Positions 35,735 through 45,042 of a stretch of 64,000 nucleotides of DNA are shown piece after piece (position 1 is the stretch's first letter; each line of letters opens with the position of its first letter). The stretch is taken from assembly GCF_047501465.1 (NCBI RefSeq), contig NZ_JAZDRL010000002.1, positions 248,001-312,000 of the forward strand, given 5' to 3'. The notes under the pieces are model-generated. The model was not told where the DNA came from and made no database searches. It worked only from the letters and a program-made list of their open reading frames with translations. Made by a program: the position numbers and the translations under genes. This DNA comes from Pseudochelatococcus sp047501465 (GTDB taxonomy: Bacteria; Pseudomonadota; Alphaproteobacteria; Rhizobiales; Beijerinckiaceae).

Positions 35735-36844
35735 TCAAAGCTTGGTTGGGTCATACTCACCGTTCTGCCACTCAAACATGACGTACTCTGGATCAACCAG
35801 ATCGCCCTTCTCGTCAAAACGGAAAGTGCCAACGATGGTGTCGAAGCTTTCCGACTTCAAAGCCTTGGCAACTTTCTGAGGATCCTTGTCACCATCGGCA
35901 ATAGCCTTAGCAAGGGCTTGTGTAGCGGCATAGTAATAGAAAGCGAAATTATCGGGCTCGCCACCCTTCTTCATTTCGTTATAGGCAGCTTGCGCGCTGG
36001 GCTTGTCCTTGGCTTCAGCCGAGAACGTAAACAACGTGCCCGCTCCCCCCTCACCTGCAACTGACCAGAACTCATTCGCAGCCAGACCATCAGCGCCCAC
36101 GAAGCGTGTGGTCAAGCCAGCCTGACGTGCCTGACGGACAATCAGACCAAGCTCAGGATGGTAACCGCCGAAGTATACGACATCGACCTTCTCATCCTTC
36201 AAACGACTGACAAGCGCTGAATAGTCACGCTCGCCTGCATTGATCGTGCCGGTGTAAACTGGCTTGATACCAGCGGCTTCAAGCACCTTCGTTGCTTCCT
36301 TGGCGAGGCCTTGGCCGTAGACCTGCTTGTCATCAACGATGGCAATCCGCTTGTCCTTAAACTTTTCAGCGATAAATTGACCGCCAACTGCACCCTGCTG
36401 ATCATCGCGACCATTAGCACGGAAAATAAGCGGATAGCCGCGCTCAGTCAGTGCTGGCGCTGTCGCAGATGCGGTCAACATCAGCACACCTTCGTCATTG
36501 TAAACGTCAGATGCAGCAATTGATGCGCCCGAGCACAGATGACCAAGCACAAACTTGGTGCCACGCGATACAACCTGATTTGCCGCGGAAACAGCATTCT
36601 TGGGATCGCACTGATCATCAGCGATCTGCAGAACAATCTTCTCACCATTAATACCACCCTTGGCATTAATCTCCGCAACGGCCGTCTCAGCGCCGAGCTT
36701 TGCCTGTGCACCGAGAGCTGCAATCTGCCCACCGGTCGCAGGAATGCCAAGTGCGATGGTGACATCAGCACGTGCAGCGGTAGCGCCCATCAGTAACGCC
36801 AGCATACCAACACCAGCAAGAGCTTTATTTGCAGACAGTTTCAT
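35735..36844 (-). CDS. livK: Branched-chain amino-acid binding protein LivK/LivJ type
   Basis: A 369-residue periplasmic protein with a signal peptide (about 1-26, cleaved after AARA). ADVTIALGIPATGG, KIVLQIADDQCDPKNAV and GHLCSGASIAASDVY fit the Leu/Ile/Val-binding family, including the pair of cysteines. It is between livH and livM, 69 bases after livH. Confidence 0.94.
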   Translation of the reverse strand: MKLSANKALAGVGMLALLMGATAARADVTIALGIPATGGQIAALGAQAKLGAETAVAEINAKGGINGEKIVLQIADDQCDPKNAVSAANQVVSRGTKFVLGHLCSGASIAASDVYNDEGVLMLTASATAPALTERGYPLIFRANGRDDQQGAVGGQFIAEKFKDKRIAIVDDKQVYGQGLAKEATKVLEAAGIKPVYTGTINAGERDYSALVSRLKDEKVDVVYFGGYHPELGLIVRQARQAGLTTRFVGADGLAANEFWSVAGEGGAGTLFTFSAEAKDKPSAQAAYNEMKKGGEPDNFAFYYYAATQALAKAIADGDKDPQKVAKALKSESFDTIVGTFRFDEKGDLVDPEYVMFEWQNGEYDPTKL

Positions 36845-36913
36845 TTTCAGTCTCCCGATTCGAGTCTTATTGCGACTCTGTTTTGGACAACTTACAAAGG
36901 ACTGAACTAGCGC

Positions 36914-37828
36914 TCAGACCTTCTCCACAACTGCACGTCCCAGAAGGCCGGTCGGCCGGAAGAGCAGCACGAGCACGAGTATGGCAAAAACAGCCACATC
37001 TTTATATTCAGCAGACGCATAGCCCGCCCAGAATACCTCAATTAACCCGATAAGGATGCCACCCAACATGGCCCCCGGCAAGGAGCCGATTCCGCCCAGC
37101 ACTGCCGCAGTAAAGGCTTTCAGGCCGGCGAGAAAACCAATGAAGAAATCAATCGATCCATAGTAGACCGTATAAAGAAGCCCCGCCACCGCTGCCAGCA
37201 CTGCACCGGAAACAAAGGTCATAGAAATCACACGATCAACATTGATTCCCAGCAACTCAGCCATTTTGCGATCTTGCTCACAAGCGCGCTGAGCACGACC
37301 AAAGCTGGTCCGTGCGACCAAAAGACTGAAGCCGACCATTAACAAAACAGTCACGCAGATGATGACGATGCGCACAATGGCGACTTCCACAGTCTGCCCA
37401 TCGATTTCGCCCAGCACAAGACGTCCGGTAATCATTGGCGCAAGCGACTTCTGGCCAGCGCCCTGTACCAGCTGCACAAAACTTTGCAGCAAAATTGACA
37501 TACCGATAGCGGAAATGAGGGGGGCAAGCCGCATGGCGCCGCGTAGCGGACGGTATGCTACACGCTCCACCACATAGCCCCAGAGAGCCGTAAATGCCGC
37601 CGACAACACAAGTGTGACGAGAATCGCAATCGGCACCGACGCGATGCCCAATTGCGCAAGCAGCAACAGCACAATGAGAGAGATGAACGCACCAATCATG
37701 AACAATTCGCCATGCGCGAAGTTGATCATACCGATGATGCCGTAAACCATCGTATAGCCGATAGCGATCAAGCCATAGACCGCGCCAAGCGTCAGCCCGT
37801 TAATGAACTGGTCGACAAAATAAGCCAA
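36914..37828 (-). CDS. livH: Branched-chain amino-acid ABC permease LivH
   Basis: A 304-residue permease with about eight helices. The N-terminus FVDQFINGLTLGAVYGLIAI and GYTMVYGIIGMINFAHGE are classic LivH signatures (MINFAHGE). It is the first gene of the livH-livK-livM group. The order is unusual, as livK normally comes first or last. Confidence 0.95.
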   Translation of the reverse strand: MAYFVDQFINGLTLGAVYGLIAIGYTMVYGIIGMINFAHGELFMIGAFISLIVLLLLAQLGIASVPIAILVTLVLSAAFTALWGYVVERVAYRPLRGAMRLAPLISAIGMSILLQSFVQLVQGAGQKSLAPMITGRLVLGEIDGQTVEVAIVRIVIICVTVLLMVGFSLLVARTSFGRAQRACEQDRKMAELLGINVDRVISMTFVSGAVLAAVAGLLYTVYYGSIDFFIGFLAGLKAFTAAVLGGIGSLPGAMLGGILIGLIEVFWAGYASAEYKDVAVFAILVLVLLFRPTGLLGRAVVEKV

Positions 37829-38322
37829 GGCCGCTCCAACCCCAATGTGATGCGTTGCAATTTATATGCGCGTCGCTTGCCTCAACGCTGCGCTTGTTTT
37901 GCATTCTCCAGCATGGATACGATGACATTTCATCTGCGGCAAGCTTCACAAAGCCCCATTGAAGGAAAAATATACTAACTTCAGTCGATAAAATCGCTTT
38001 TGGGGATATTTAACAGCGCCAACCCACCTAATACGGTTGCAATTATGGTCTGATATCCATTTTTGTAGCAAGTTCTGCTTGCGGCAAGCGGCTGTGTCGG
38101 GCAGACATGGCGAATTAATCTGACAGCCTGCACCGTGCAGCTGTAAAGCTGCATACGTGAAATTATAGTGCCCACGATAAAAACGATGACCTTGCCTGCA
38201 AAACGACCACCTGGCGTAACCGCAATGCGCCCTTATGTGCAGGTCTGTCTTAGGAAGATCGTTCATATGGAAGCAATTAATGCGGGAATCGCCCGCCACC
38301 AGAATCAGATGCCAGAGAGCCG
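37829..38322. other. Intergenic region between livH and the YbhN-like gene
   Basis: This 494-base divergent spacer must contain the livH promoter and that of the plus-strand gene. A small perfect hairpin (GCAGCT-GTAA-AGCTGC, 38137-38152) is visible. I see no riboswitch I can name and no supported gene; a 145-codon minus-strand frame overlapping 38323 onwards is not credible. Confidence 0.4.
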
Positions 38323-39309
38323 ATGAAAAAGAAGCTTGAATATGTTTGGCCGCTGATCGGTCTCGCCGCTGTCGTATTCTCATTCTGGCTCCTTTATAAG
38401 GAGCTCAAGGGTATTTCAGCCAATGAGGTTTGGGACAGCGTAACCAATATCAGCATGCACCGCTGGATTTTGTGCGCTCTGTCGACCCTGGTCGCCTATG
38501 GCGCGCTTGCCTGGTATGATCGCATCGCGCTCTTACACCTTGGGCGCAAGATCTCCTGGGCAGTGGTATCGCTGGTATCGTTTACAACCTATGCTTTATC
38601 GCACAACATTGGCGCATCTGTGCTTTCCGGCGCAATGGTTCGGTTCCGCGCTTATGGCAGCATGGGATTGAGCCTCGCTGAGATTGGCGTTCTGATTGCT
38701 TTATGCTCATTTACATTTGCATTCGGCACAATTCTTCTCGGTGGCCTGGTTCTCGTGGGCGAGCCTGAAGTGCTGCTACGGTTGATCGATGCACCGATAT
38801 GGCTAATCCGACTTGCAGGGTTTGGTTTGCTCGCCCTTGTTGCGCTTTATATGCTTGGATCCTGGCGCGAATTCAAACCGCTTAAGATCGGCAAATTTGC
38901 GGTTTATTATCCCCGCCTGCCCATCGCGACACGTCAACTCTTCGCTGCACCGCTGGAGCTTCTTGGTGCAGCTGCAATTATCTATTTTGCACTGCCAGAG
39001 GCGGGCAATCCGGGTTACTTTGTCGTTTTAGGGGTTTTTCTTGCGTCATTCTCGCTGGCGCTGATATCTCATGCCCCTGGTGGTCTCGGTGTTCTTGAGT
39101 TCGTGTTCATGAATGCCATGGCCAGCGATCATCTGTCACAGTCTGACATACTGGCAGCGCTACTGGTTTTCCGACTATTATATCTCATCGTGCCGTTAGC
39201 GTTCGCTATCATTGTCGTGATTTTGTTTGAGCGCTCACGCCTGTCTAAAACATTGTCTCCGGATGTGACCGGGACAGATGAGAATACGCAGAACGATAAG
39301 GTCGCGTGA
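38323..39309 (+). CDS. YbhN/UPF0104-like membrane protein (lysylphosphatidylglycerol synthase TM-region family)
   Basis: A 328-residue protein of about eight helices. SHNIGASVLSGAMVRFRAYGSMGLS and SHAPGGLGVLEFVF are family signatures (each quoted segment broken at the residue limit). These proteins are related to the flippase part of MprF and probably handle lipids; substrate unknown. It starts after GAGAGCCG and its last 4 bases overlap the extended frame of the next gene. Confidence 0.88.
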   Translation: MKKKLEYVWPLIGLAAVVFSFWLLYKELKGISANEVWDSVTNISMHRWILCALSTLVAYGALAWYDRIALLHLGRKISWAVVSLVSFTTYALSHNIGASVLSGAMVRFRAYGSMGLSLAEIGVLIALCSFTFAFGTILLGGLVLVGEPEVLLRLIDAPIWLIRLAGFGLLALVALYMLGSWREFKPLKIGKFAVYYPRLPIATRQLFAAPLELLGAAAIIYFALPEAGNPGYFVVLGVFLASFSLALISHAPGGLGVLEFVFMNAMASDHLSQSDILAALLVFRLLYLIVPLAFAIIVVILFERSRLSKTLSPDVTGTDENTQNDKVA

Positions 39310-39335
39310 TTTTACATGGTTGGAGAGTACCCCTG

Positions 39336-39737
39336 ATGGCGACGTCGGACATTCCACAGACCCAAGAATCGGCTTTCCAGCTGGGAATTCGTGGACGTTG
39401 TCCACGGTGCGGCGAAGGACATATCTTTAAGGGATACTTAAGTCTTGCAAAAGAATGCGAAGTCTGCGGCCTAGACTATTCTTTTGCAGATCCTGCTGAT
39501 GGGCCGGCCTTTTTCTCAATGTGGATCGGGAGCATTCCCGCCCTTGCGTTCGGCATCTGGCTTGAGCTCACAATCGGGGCGCCATTATGGGTGCACTTTA
39601 TAACCACTTTCCCGCTCATCCTGCTAGGGTGCCTTGCCGTGCTGCGGCCCGCCAAGGGGTGGATGGTTTGCTCTCAATATAAGCACAAAGCTGAAGAGGC
39701 CCGGTTTACATCTCATCATGAAAAAGAAAGCACCTAG
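39336..39737 (+). CDS. DUF983 family membrane protein
   Basis: The start at 39336 (MATSDIPQ) follows GGAGAGTACCCCT; an in-frame GTG at 39306 would add ten residues. The 133-residue protein has two zinc-ribbon-like Cys pairs, RCPRCGEG and CEVCGLDY, then ADPADGPAFFSMWIGSIP and two membrane helices. DUF983 proteins are common in alphaproteobacteria, often near cytochrome oxidase genes; function unknown. Confidence 0.9.
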   Translation: MATSDIPQTQESAFQLGIRGRCPRCGEGHIFKGYLSLAKECEVCGLDYSFADPADGPAFFSMWIGSIPALAFGIWLELTIGAPLWVHFITTFPLILLGCLAVLRPAKGWMVCSQYKHKAEEARFTSHHEKEST

Positions 39738-40061
39738 ACGCAGAATCTGCAGCGCTTCTTTAGGATCACGCTTAAAAAATGATGTGTTGACGTGGCAAGT
39801 AATGCTGCCTCAAGAAGTAAGAATCTCACGACGCTGCAATTGATTAAGAGGACAGACATTCAGCGTAAAAATACTTTGCATATTCCATAATTATACCATT
39901 GCATATTTAAATCATGCTATGCATTGAGCATAATTACCATTTTCATTTGTAAAACTGGTAAGTTCTTGACTTTCTGCCTTTCCTTTTATATGTTTTTCTT
40001 TAGTGTTTTGCACGTATCGTAATTTTCTGAACGATGTTATTTCCTAGCGGAGAAACGTTTT
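39738..40061. other. AT-rich intergenic region with a candidate promoter
   Basis: This 324-base spacer carries TTGACT (39966-39971), a 17-base gap and TATGTT (39989-39994), a plausible sigma-70 promoter for the CesT-like gene that starts at 40062. Nothing else is recognisable. Confidence 0.4.
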
Positions 40062-40532
40062 ATGTCGACCGTCGCTGACCCAAAGATTCTCTTTTCCGAT
40101 TTTGGCCGCAAGCTGGGCATTCCTGGTCTTGCGCTGGATGATAACAATGCCATTCGTTTGAGCTTCGATGAAATTATCATCGATGCACAATATGATCCGG
40201 AAAAGAAGCACTTGGTGCTTTTGTCGATCCTGGGCGATTTTCCCGCAACCAATAATTCTGAAGTTTACGCAAATCTGCTTGAGGTCAACCTCGCTGGCTT
40301 GCTTGTCGGCTCGGGAGCAGTTGGTCTGGACCGTCAGGAAAACCGTTTGATCTACGTTGATCATTTGTCGTTTGAGGGCCTGACACAGGAAAGCTTTGAA
40401 GAGTTTTTCCGCAAGTCCGTCAACGTTGCAGAGGCATGGCGCAATCTGATCAACTCGCGTGAATTTGGCGTAGCATCGTCACAATCTGCATCATCTCCAC
40501 CAGATGAAGAATTTGCATCATTGCGTGTGTAA
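40062..40532 (+). CDS. CesT/Tir-chaperone-like protein
   Basis: A 156-residue soluble acidic protein. LLSILGDFPATNNSEVYANL, LLEVNLAGLLVGSGAVGLDR and FEEFFRKSVNVAEAWRNLI reproduce the alpha-beta pattern of type III secretion chaperones (CesT family). It is followed immediately by a strong terminator, so it is monocistronic. No type III secretion genes are in the window, so a chaperone role is an inference from fold resemblance; it could also be a free-standing YbjN-like protein. Confidence 0.6.
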   Translation: MSTVADPKILFSDFGRKLGIPGLALDDNNAIRLSFDEIIIDAQYDPEKKHLVLLSILGDFPATNNSEVYANLLEVNLAGLLVGSGAVGLDRQENRLIYVDHLSFEGLTQESFEEFFRKSVNVAEAWRNLINSREFGVASSQSASSPPDEEFASLRV

Positions 40533-40566
40533 TATCGCATAGCCTCAAGAGCGTGCGTTGAGAATA

Positions 40567-40597
40567 AAAAAGGCAGCCATAACTTGGCTGCCTTTTT
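40567..40597 (+). terminator. Intrinsic terminator after the CesT-like gene
   Basis: AAAAAGGCAGCC (40567-40578) pairs with GGCTGCCTTTTT (40586-40597) over 12 bp with a 7-base loop and a T5 tail. It is 34 bases beyond the stop. Confidence 0.92.
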
Positions 40598-40648
40598 GCT
40601 TTGAAGACCCTGCCAAAAAGAGCGGTTCATGAGCATTCTTTATTCGTA

Positions 40649-40691
40649 TTAGAGCGCCGAACGTTCTGAATGAACCCAAACTGCGCTCTAA
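40649..40691. repeat. Short palindromic intergenic repeat, copy 1
   Basis: TTAGAGCGC at 40649-40657 and GCGCTCTAA at 40683-40691 are exact inverted arms about 25 bases apart. Related elements lie at 41553-41593 and 53502-53544. TTAGAGCG-ended palindromes of this size are familiar from Rhizobiales intergenic regions. Confidence 0.6.
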
Positions 40692-40749
40692 TTTTTATAT
40701 TCTACCGCACCTTACATTCACTTGAATAATCACATTGAACGATGCTGCT

Positions 40750-41274
40750 CTAAGCAAAATCTGGTTTAACCCGTACACGGCGCCAGATACTGATGAGAAT
40801 AGCCAGCGTCACAATCGCTTCAGTCAGGAACCATGGTCCAGCCAACCGATCAAAGCCGGATGCATTCAGCTCCGTGGAAATAAAACCCGCAAGTGCCGAA
40901 CCACACGGGCAGTTTCCTTCAAACGTGGCGAACACCGTAACGCGAGAAGCCCATAGCAGCTGCACCACCATTAAACCGCCCAAACCATAAAGCAATTTTT
41001 GCGGAACATGGAAAACATTTGCCTGCGCCAGCGCAATCCAGCCAACGATGAAAAAGGGCGATGACAGGAATGCCGCAAGGCTCAGCACTTCCGTCCAGCA
41101 GCTGCGGCAAGATGTAACGACAGGCCCCAATATCGCGATCCCCGCGCCGATCAAGAGTGCTATTCCTGCAACGTATACACCTTGGCGCCCAAGCACTGCC
41201 GATAGCACGACCGCGCCAACAAGCGATAAAATGACCACAAAAATCAAAAACAACATATCCTGTTCCGCCCCCAC
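40750..41274 (-). CDS. Unknown integral membrane protein
   Basis: The 174-residue protein has about five hydrophobic segments. Two cysteine pairs stand out: TSCRSCW (about 54-60) and GNCPCGSAL (about 120-128), spaced like the redox- or metal-active pairs seen in MauE/DoxX-type membrane proteins. The GTG at 41274 has AGGATAA upstream, while an ATG at 41256 (MLFLIF) is an alternative. I do not recognise the family with confidence. Confidence 0.7.
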   Translation of the reverse strand: MGAEQDMLFLIFVVILSLVGAVVLSAVLGRQGVYVAGIALLIGAGIAILGPVVTSCRSCWTEVLSLAAFLSSPFFIVGWIALAQANVFHVPQKLLYGLGGLMVVQLLWASRVTVFATFEGNCPCGSALAGFISTELNASGFDRLAGPWFLTEAIVTLAILISIWRRVRVKPDFA

Positions 41275-41336
41275 TTATCCTGCGTGCAGACAAGGGGCGG
41301 CGCACAGCATCCACCCCTTCCCCGTATTTGACTAGT

Positions 41337-41549
41337 CTCAGGACCTGTTAATTCTCTTGTAATACCAGGATATGCAAGGAAAGTTACGCAGAGCGGGGCA
41401 TATCCTCGGTCAAGTAACTTAACATAGCAGATCGCAAGTCAGGACGCTGTCCGAAGGATGGCGTTCATCCACTCAATACCATTTCTTGTTTATCTTGGAC
41501 TTGCCAATGGATGGATGACATCATTGCAAGTTAATTAACAGGTCCTGAG
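41337..41549. mobile_element. MITE-like element, 213 bp, with 17-bp terminal inverted repeats
   Basis: CTCAGGACCTGTTAATT (41337-41353) is repeated as its exact reverse complement at 41533-41549. The interior is non-coding and has internal complementarity (for example GGATATGC with GCATATCC). No transposase and no clear target duplication are visible, so this could be a non-autonomous element or a remnant of an insertion sequence. Confidence 0.65.
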
Positions 41550-41552
41550 CCT

Positions 41553-41593
41553 TGAGCGTCTTCGCAATTCAAAAAACAACGCAGACGCTCTAA
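41553..41593. repeat. Short palindromic intergenic repeat, copy 2
   Basis: CTTGAGCGTCT and AGACGCTCTAA form an imperfect inverted repeat (10 of 11 positions) that resembles the 40649-40691 element. It is located between the MITE-like element and aapP and may also serve as the aapP terminator (minus strand stop at 41637). Confidence 0.5.
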
Positions 41594-41636
41594 CTTATTG
41601 ATTTAAACTAATCTCAAATCCCAGAAGGGCATCCGC

Positions 41637-42419
41637 CTAATGCAGGATTTGCCCAAGAAACAGCTTCGTGCGTTCATGCTGGGGATTGGAGAAGAATTCG
41701 TTTGGCGTATTCATCTCCACAATCTGCCCCTGATCCATAAAAATCACCCGATCAGCAACCTGCCGTGCAAAGCCCATTTCGTGGGTAACAACCAGCATGG
41801 TCATTCCCTCTTCTGCCAAGCTCACCATGGTATCGAGCACTTCCTTCACCATTTCTGGATCGAGTGCAGAGGTAGGCTCATCGAACAGCATGATCTTGGG
41901 ATTCATGCACAGGGAGCGAGCAATCGCAACACGCTGCTGCTGACCGCCCGAAAGCTGTCCCGGATACTTATGCGCCTGCTCGGGGATCTTCACCCGCTCA
42001 AGATAACGCATGGCAATCGCCTCGGCTTCCTTCTTCGGCATCTTGCGAACCCAAATCGGAGCGAGTGTGCAGTTTTCCAAAATTGTCAGGTGCGGGAATA
42101 GATTGAAGTGCTGGAACACCATACCGACATCACGACGTACTTCGTCAATGCGTTTGATATTGTTGGTCAGCTCTACATCGCCAACGATAATGCGCCCCTT
42201 CTGGAACTCTTCCAGCCGGTTTATGCAACGGATCAACGTTGATTTACCTGATCCAGAAGGTCCGCAAATGACGATGCGCTCACCCTTAGCTACCTCAAGG
42301 TTGATATCGCGTAGCACGTGAAACTCGCCATACCATTTGTGGACATCAACCATACGGATCGCTGGTGCGCCTTCCAGAGGGCGCGCATCGCGTCCGGCTT
42401 CATGCGCTGCAGTTGTCAT
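41637..42419 (-). CDS. aapP: Amino-acid ABC transporter ATPase AapP
   Basis: A 260-residue polar amino-acid transporter ATPase with Walker A GPSGSGKST, Q-loop FQHFNLFPHLT, signature LSGGQQQRVAIARSL and Walker B MLFDEPTSALDPE. It overlaps aapM by 4 bases and is the last gene of aapJQMP. In Rhizobium, Aap is a general L-amino-acid uptake system. Confidence 0.95.
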   Translation of the reverse strand: MTTAAHEAGRDARPLEGAPAIRMVDVHKWYGEFHVLRDINLEVAKGERIVICGPSGSGKSTLIRCINRLEEFQKGRIIVGDVELTNNIKRIDEVRRDVGMVFQHFNLFPHLTILENCTLAPIWVRKMPKKEAEAIAMRYLERVKIPEQAHKYPGQLSGGQQQRVAIARSLCMNPKIMLFDEPTSALDPEMVKEVLDTMVSLAEEGMTMLVVTHEMGFARQVADRVIFMDQGQIVEMNTPNEFFSNPQHERTKLFLGQILH

Positions 42420-43600
42420 TGATCCGTCTCCTGTCGATTATGGCCGGTCGCCAAACGCCGTTCCATTGCAATAGAATAGCGAGACATACCGAAACAGCAT
42501 ACAAAATAAAAGATGGCTGCGAAGGCATATCCCGTGGCCGCCGTCACCGGCGTAGACCATTTAGGATCAGCCAACGATACCTCAATGGTGCGCATCAGAT
42601 CGAAAATACCGACAATCGACACCAGCGATGTATCCTTGAACAGCCCAATGAACGTATTGACTATCCCTGGGATAACGATCCGCAAGGCCTGCGGCAAGAC
42701 TATCAAACGGGTTGTCTGCCAGTAATTCAGGCCAATTGACTGCGCACCCTCAACTTGTCCTTTAGGAATTGCCTGCAAACCACCGCGCACCACTTCTGCC
42801 ATGTAGGCCGAAGCAAACAGCGCAACACCAACAATGGGGCGTAGCAATTTGTCAGGCGACATGTTGCCCGGCAAAAATAGTGGCAACATCGTATTGGCCA
42901 TGATCAACACCGTGATCAGGGGGACACCACGCCAGAATTCAATGAAAATAACTGAAATCAGCTTTACCAAAGGCAGTGATGACCGTCGTCCCAGGGCCAA
43001 CAGAACGCCAAATGGCAGCGACACCACAATACCGGTAAAGGCCACCACCAGCGTTACAACGATGCCGCCCCACAGCGACGTATCAACGCGCTGAAGGCCA
43101 ATCGAAGGCCAGCCGTAAAGCAGGATGAAAGATGCCACTGGGAAAATGGCAAAGAAGTAAATCGAGCCCAGCCCCTTGCGTGGCATGCGTCGCGATAGCA
43201 GCCACACGATACCAATGGCGCACAGCACAAATACCAGATTGACCCGCCACAGCTGCCCATCCGGATAAGCGCCGTAGACAAAAAAGCGCAACCGCGAACC
43301 GACATAAGCCCAGCAAGCCCCTACCTCATGGCCCACTTCCGATGCAAGACAGGCATTGCGATCATCGCCCGTCCAGACAGCATCAATAAACAGGAACCGG
43401 ATAATCGGCGGCAGGAGTATATAAATCAGATAAAAGCCAATCAGCGTCATCACCACATTGAGTGGCGATGACAATAAATTTGAACGCACCCATGCAACCG
43501 GACCACGTGAAAGCACCGGGGGCTTGCTGGCAGGCATGAATTCGCGGAGGAGAAAGGCTCTGCGTGTTGAAGGGACAATGTTGTCAGATGTCATCGTCAC
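42416..43600 (-). CDS. aapM: Amino-acid ABC permease AapM
   Basis: A 394-residue permease; as in other Aap proteins it is much longer than typical His/Glu permeases because of an extra N-terminal membrane region (about 50-170). The C-terminal half has the permease EAA-like loop QVEGAQSIGLNYWQTTRLIVLPQA (split by the limit here). It follows aapQ by 3 bases and overlaps aapP. Confidence 0.94.
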   Translation of the reverse strand: MTMTSDNIVPSTRRAFLLREFMPASKPPVLSRGPVAWVRSNLLSSPLNVVMTLIGFYLIYILLPPIIRFLFIDAVWTGDDRNACLASEVGHEVGACWAYVGSRLRFFVYGAYPDGQLWRVNLVFVLCAIGIVWLLSRRMPRKGLGSIYFFAIFPVASFILLYGWPSIGLQRVDTSLWGGIVVTLVVAFTGIVVSLPFGVLLALGRRSSLPLVKLISVIFIEFWRGVPLITVLIMANTMLPLFLPGNMSPDKLLRPIVGVALFASAYMAEVVRGGLQAIPKGQVEGAQSIGLNYWQTTRLIVLPQALRIVIPGIVNTFIGLFKDTSLVSIVGIFDLMRTIEVSLADPKWSTPVTAATGYAFAAIFYFVCCFGMSRYSIAMERRLATGHNRQETDQ

Positions 43601-43603
43601 CTC

Positions 43604-44830
43604 CTATCGTTCTACAATCGCTACACGGCGATTGTAGATGTTCATCGCCAGGGAGATCAGCAGACTCAGCAGCAGGTAGACCCCCATTGTAATCAGCACA
43701 CATTCGATGGCCTGTCCCGTTTGGTTAAGCACCGTTCCCATGAATACCTGCACCAGATCCGGATAACCAATGGCAACCGCCAGTGAAGAGTTTTTGACCA
43801 GATTCAGCAACTGGCTTGTCAGAGGCGGCACAATCACGCGCATAGCCTGCGGCACGATAATAAGCCGCTGCGTTATGCCCGAACGCAATCCTAGAGCATG
43901 CGCGGCCTCAGTTTGCCCGCGGGCAACAGATGTGATCCCCGCCCGCACGATTTCTGCAATAAATGCACCTGTATAGATACTCAGGCCCAGCAGCAATGCA
44001 GCGAATTCGGGATAAATCTGCAAACCACCCGAAACATTGAAACCACGATGTGCCGGCATATTGAAAGTCACAGGCTGCCCTGCTGCAAACCAGAAAACCG
44101 CTGCAAAAACTAGCAGTATAAGCAACGATATCATGCCCGTTGGATGTTGCCTGCCGGTCTGCTCCTGATCCTTACGCGCCCAGCGACGGTAAAGGGCAAT
44201 CATGACCAATGACAGGCCAATGCCAATAAACAGCATCAAGCTACCAGCGCCAAATTCGGGTCTGGGAAAAAATAAACCACGGTTATTGAGGAACGCGGCA
44301 TCAGCTACCGTCAGCGAATTACGGGGTGCAGGCAACGCACGCAAAACGGCGTTGTACCAGATATATAACTGCAGAAGCAGTGGAATATTGCGGAAGAACT
44401 CAACATAGCTCGCAGCCAGGATTGAAATAACCCAGTTCCGCGACAAACGCGCAATCCCCACGATGAAGCCTATGATTGTCGCCAGAACAATACCAATGCC
44501 CGAAACAAGCAGGGTATTCAGCAAACCAACCCAAAACGCCTGACCATAGGTTGAATAGGAAGAGCTGTATTCGATAAGGCGCTGGTTTATATCAAAACCT
44601 GCGGGCGCATCCCAAAATGCAAAACCCGAAACGATGCCGAGCCGACTCATATTCTCGATGGCATTCGTCGAGGCTTCGTAAAGTAGAAAAGCAGCAGCGG
44701 CGACGAGCAAGACCTGATACACAATGCCGCGCACAATGGGATTATAAATAAACGAAGCGGATGTATCACGTGGATCAGATATCTTACTGGACATAGTCGG
44801 CGCCTCCCGAACAGATGTTGTTCCAGTCAT
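43604..44830 (-). CDS. aapQ: Amino-acid ABC permease AapQ
   Basis: A 408-residue permease, again with the large Aap-type insertion. GQTEAAHALGLRSGITQRLI and IVPQAMRVIVPPLTSQLLNL form the EAA-loop region. An in-frame ATG at 44794 (MSSKISDPR) is an alternative start with GGAGGCGC just upstream, and is perhaps more likely. It is the first permease of aapJQMP. Confidence 0.93.
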   Translation of the reverse strand: MTGTTSVREAPTMSSKISDPRDTSASFIYNPIVRGIVYQVLLVAAAAFLLYEASTNAIENMSRLGIVSGFAFWDAPAGFDINQRLIEYSSSYSTYGQAFWVGLLNTLLVSGIGIVLATIIGFIVGIARLSRNWVISILAASYVEFFRNIPLLLQLYIWYNAVLRALPAPRNSLTVADAAFLNNRGLFFPRPEFGAGSLMLFIGIGLSLVMIALYRRWARKDQEQTGRQHPTGMISLLILLVFAAVFWFAAGQPVTFNMPAHRGFNVSGGLQIYPEFAALLLGLSIYTGAFIAEIVRAGITSVARGQTEAAHALGLRSGITQRLIIVPQAMRVIVPPLTSQLLNLVKNSSLAVAIGYPDLVQVFMGTVLNQTGQAIECVLITMGVYLLLSLLISLAMNIYNRRVAIVER

Positions 44831-45042
44831 TCATCTCGCTCCCAATTAACGCGTAAACATCAACGACCGTAAATTTTAAAGGGTCTTTAAACGCCATCCC
44901 CCAATACCTGAACATTACTTGAGGAAAGTTAAGACTATACATATACAGGATAATTTTCCAGCGCATAACGCTTCAGCCGACACCTATGTTTGGAAAATAG
45001 CGGGCAGAATGCCGGGGACGACAAGCGCCCCCGGCAAAATTA

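Larger units (their letters stand above)
41275..41636. other. Intergenic region holding the MITE-like element and a palindromic repeat
   Basis: This 362-base region lies between the unknown membrane protein gene and aapP. It is filled mostly by an inverted-repeat element (41337-41549) and a palindrome (41553-41593). I see no coding frame of note. Confidence 0.6.

Noticed and set aside
37946..38383. 145-codon minus-strand frame
   Set aside because: Overlaps the start of the YbhN-like gene and has no recognisable features.
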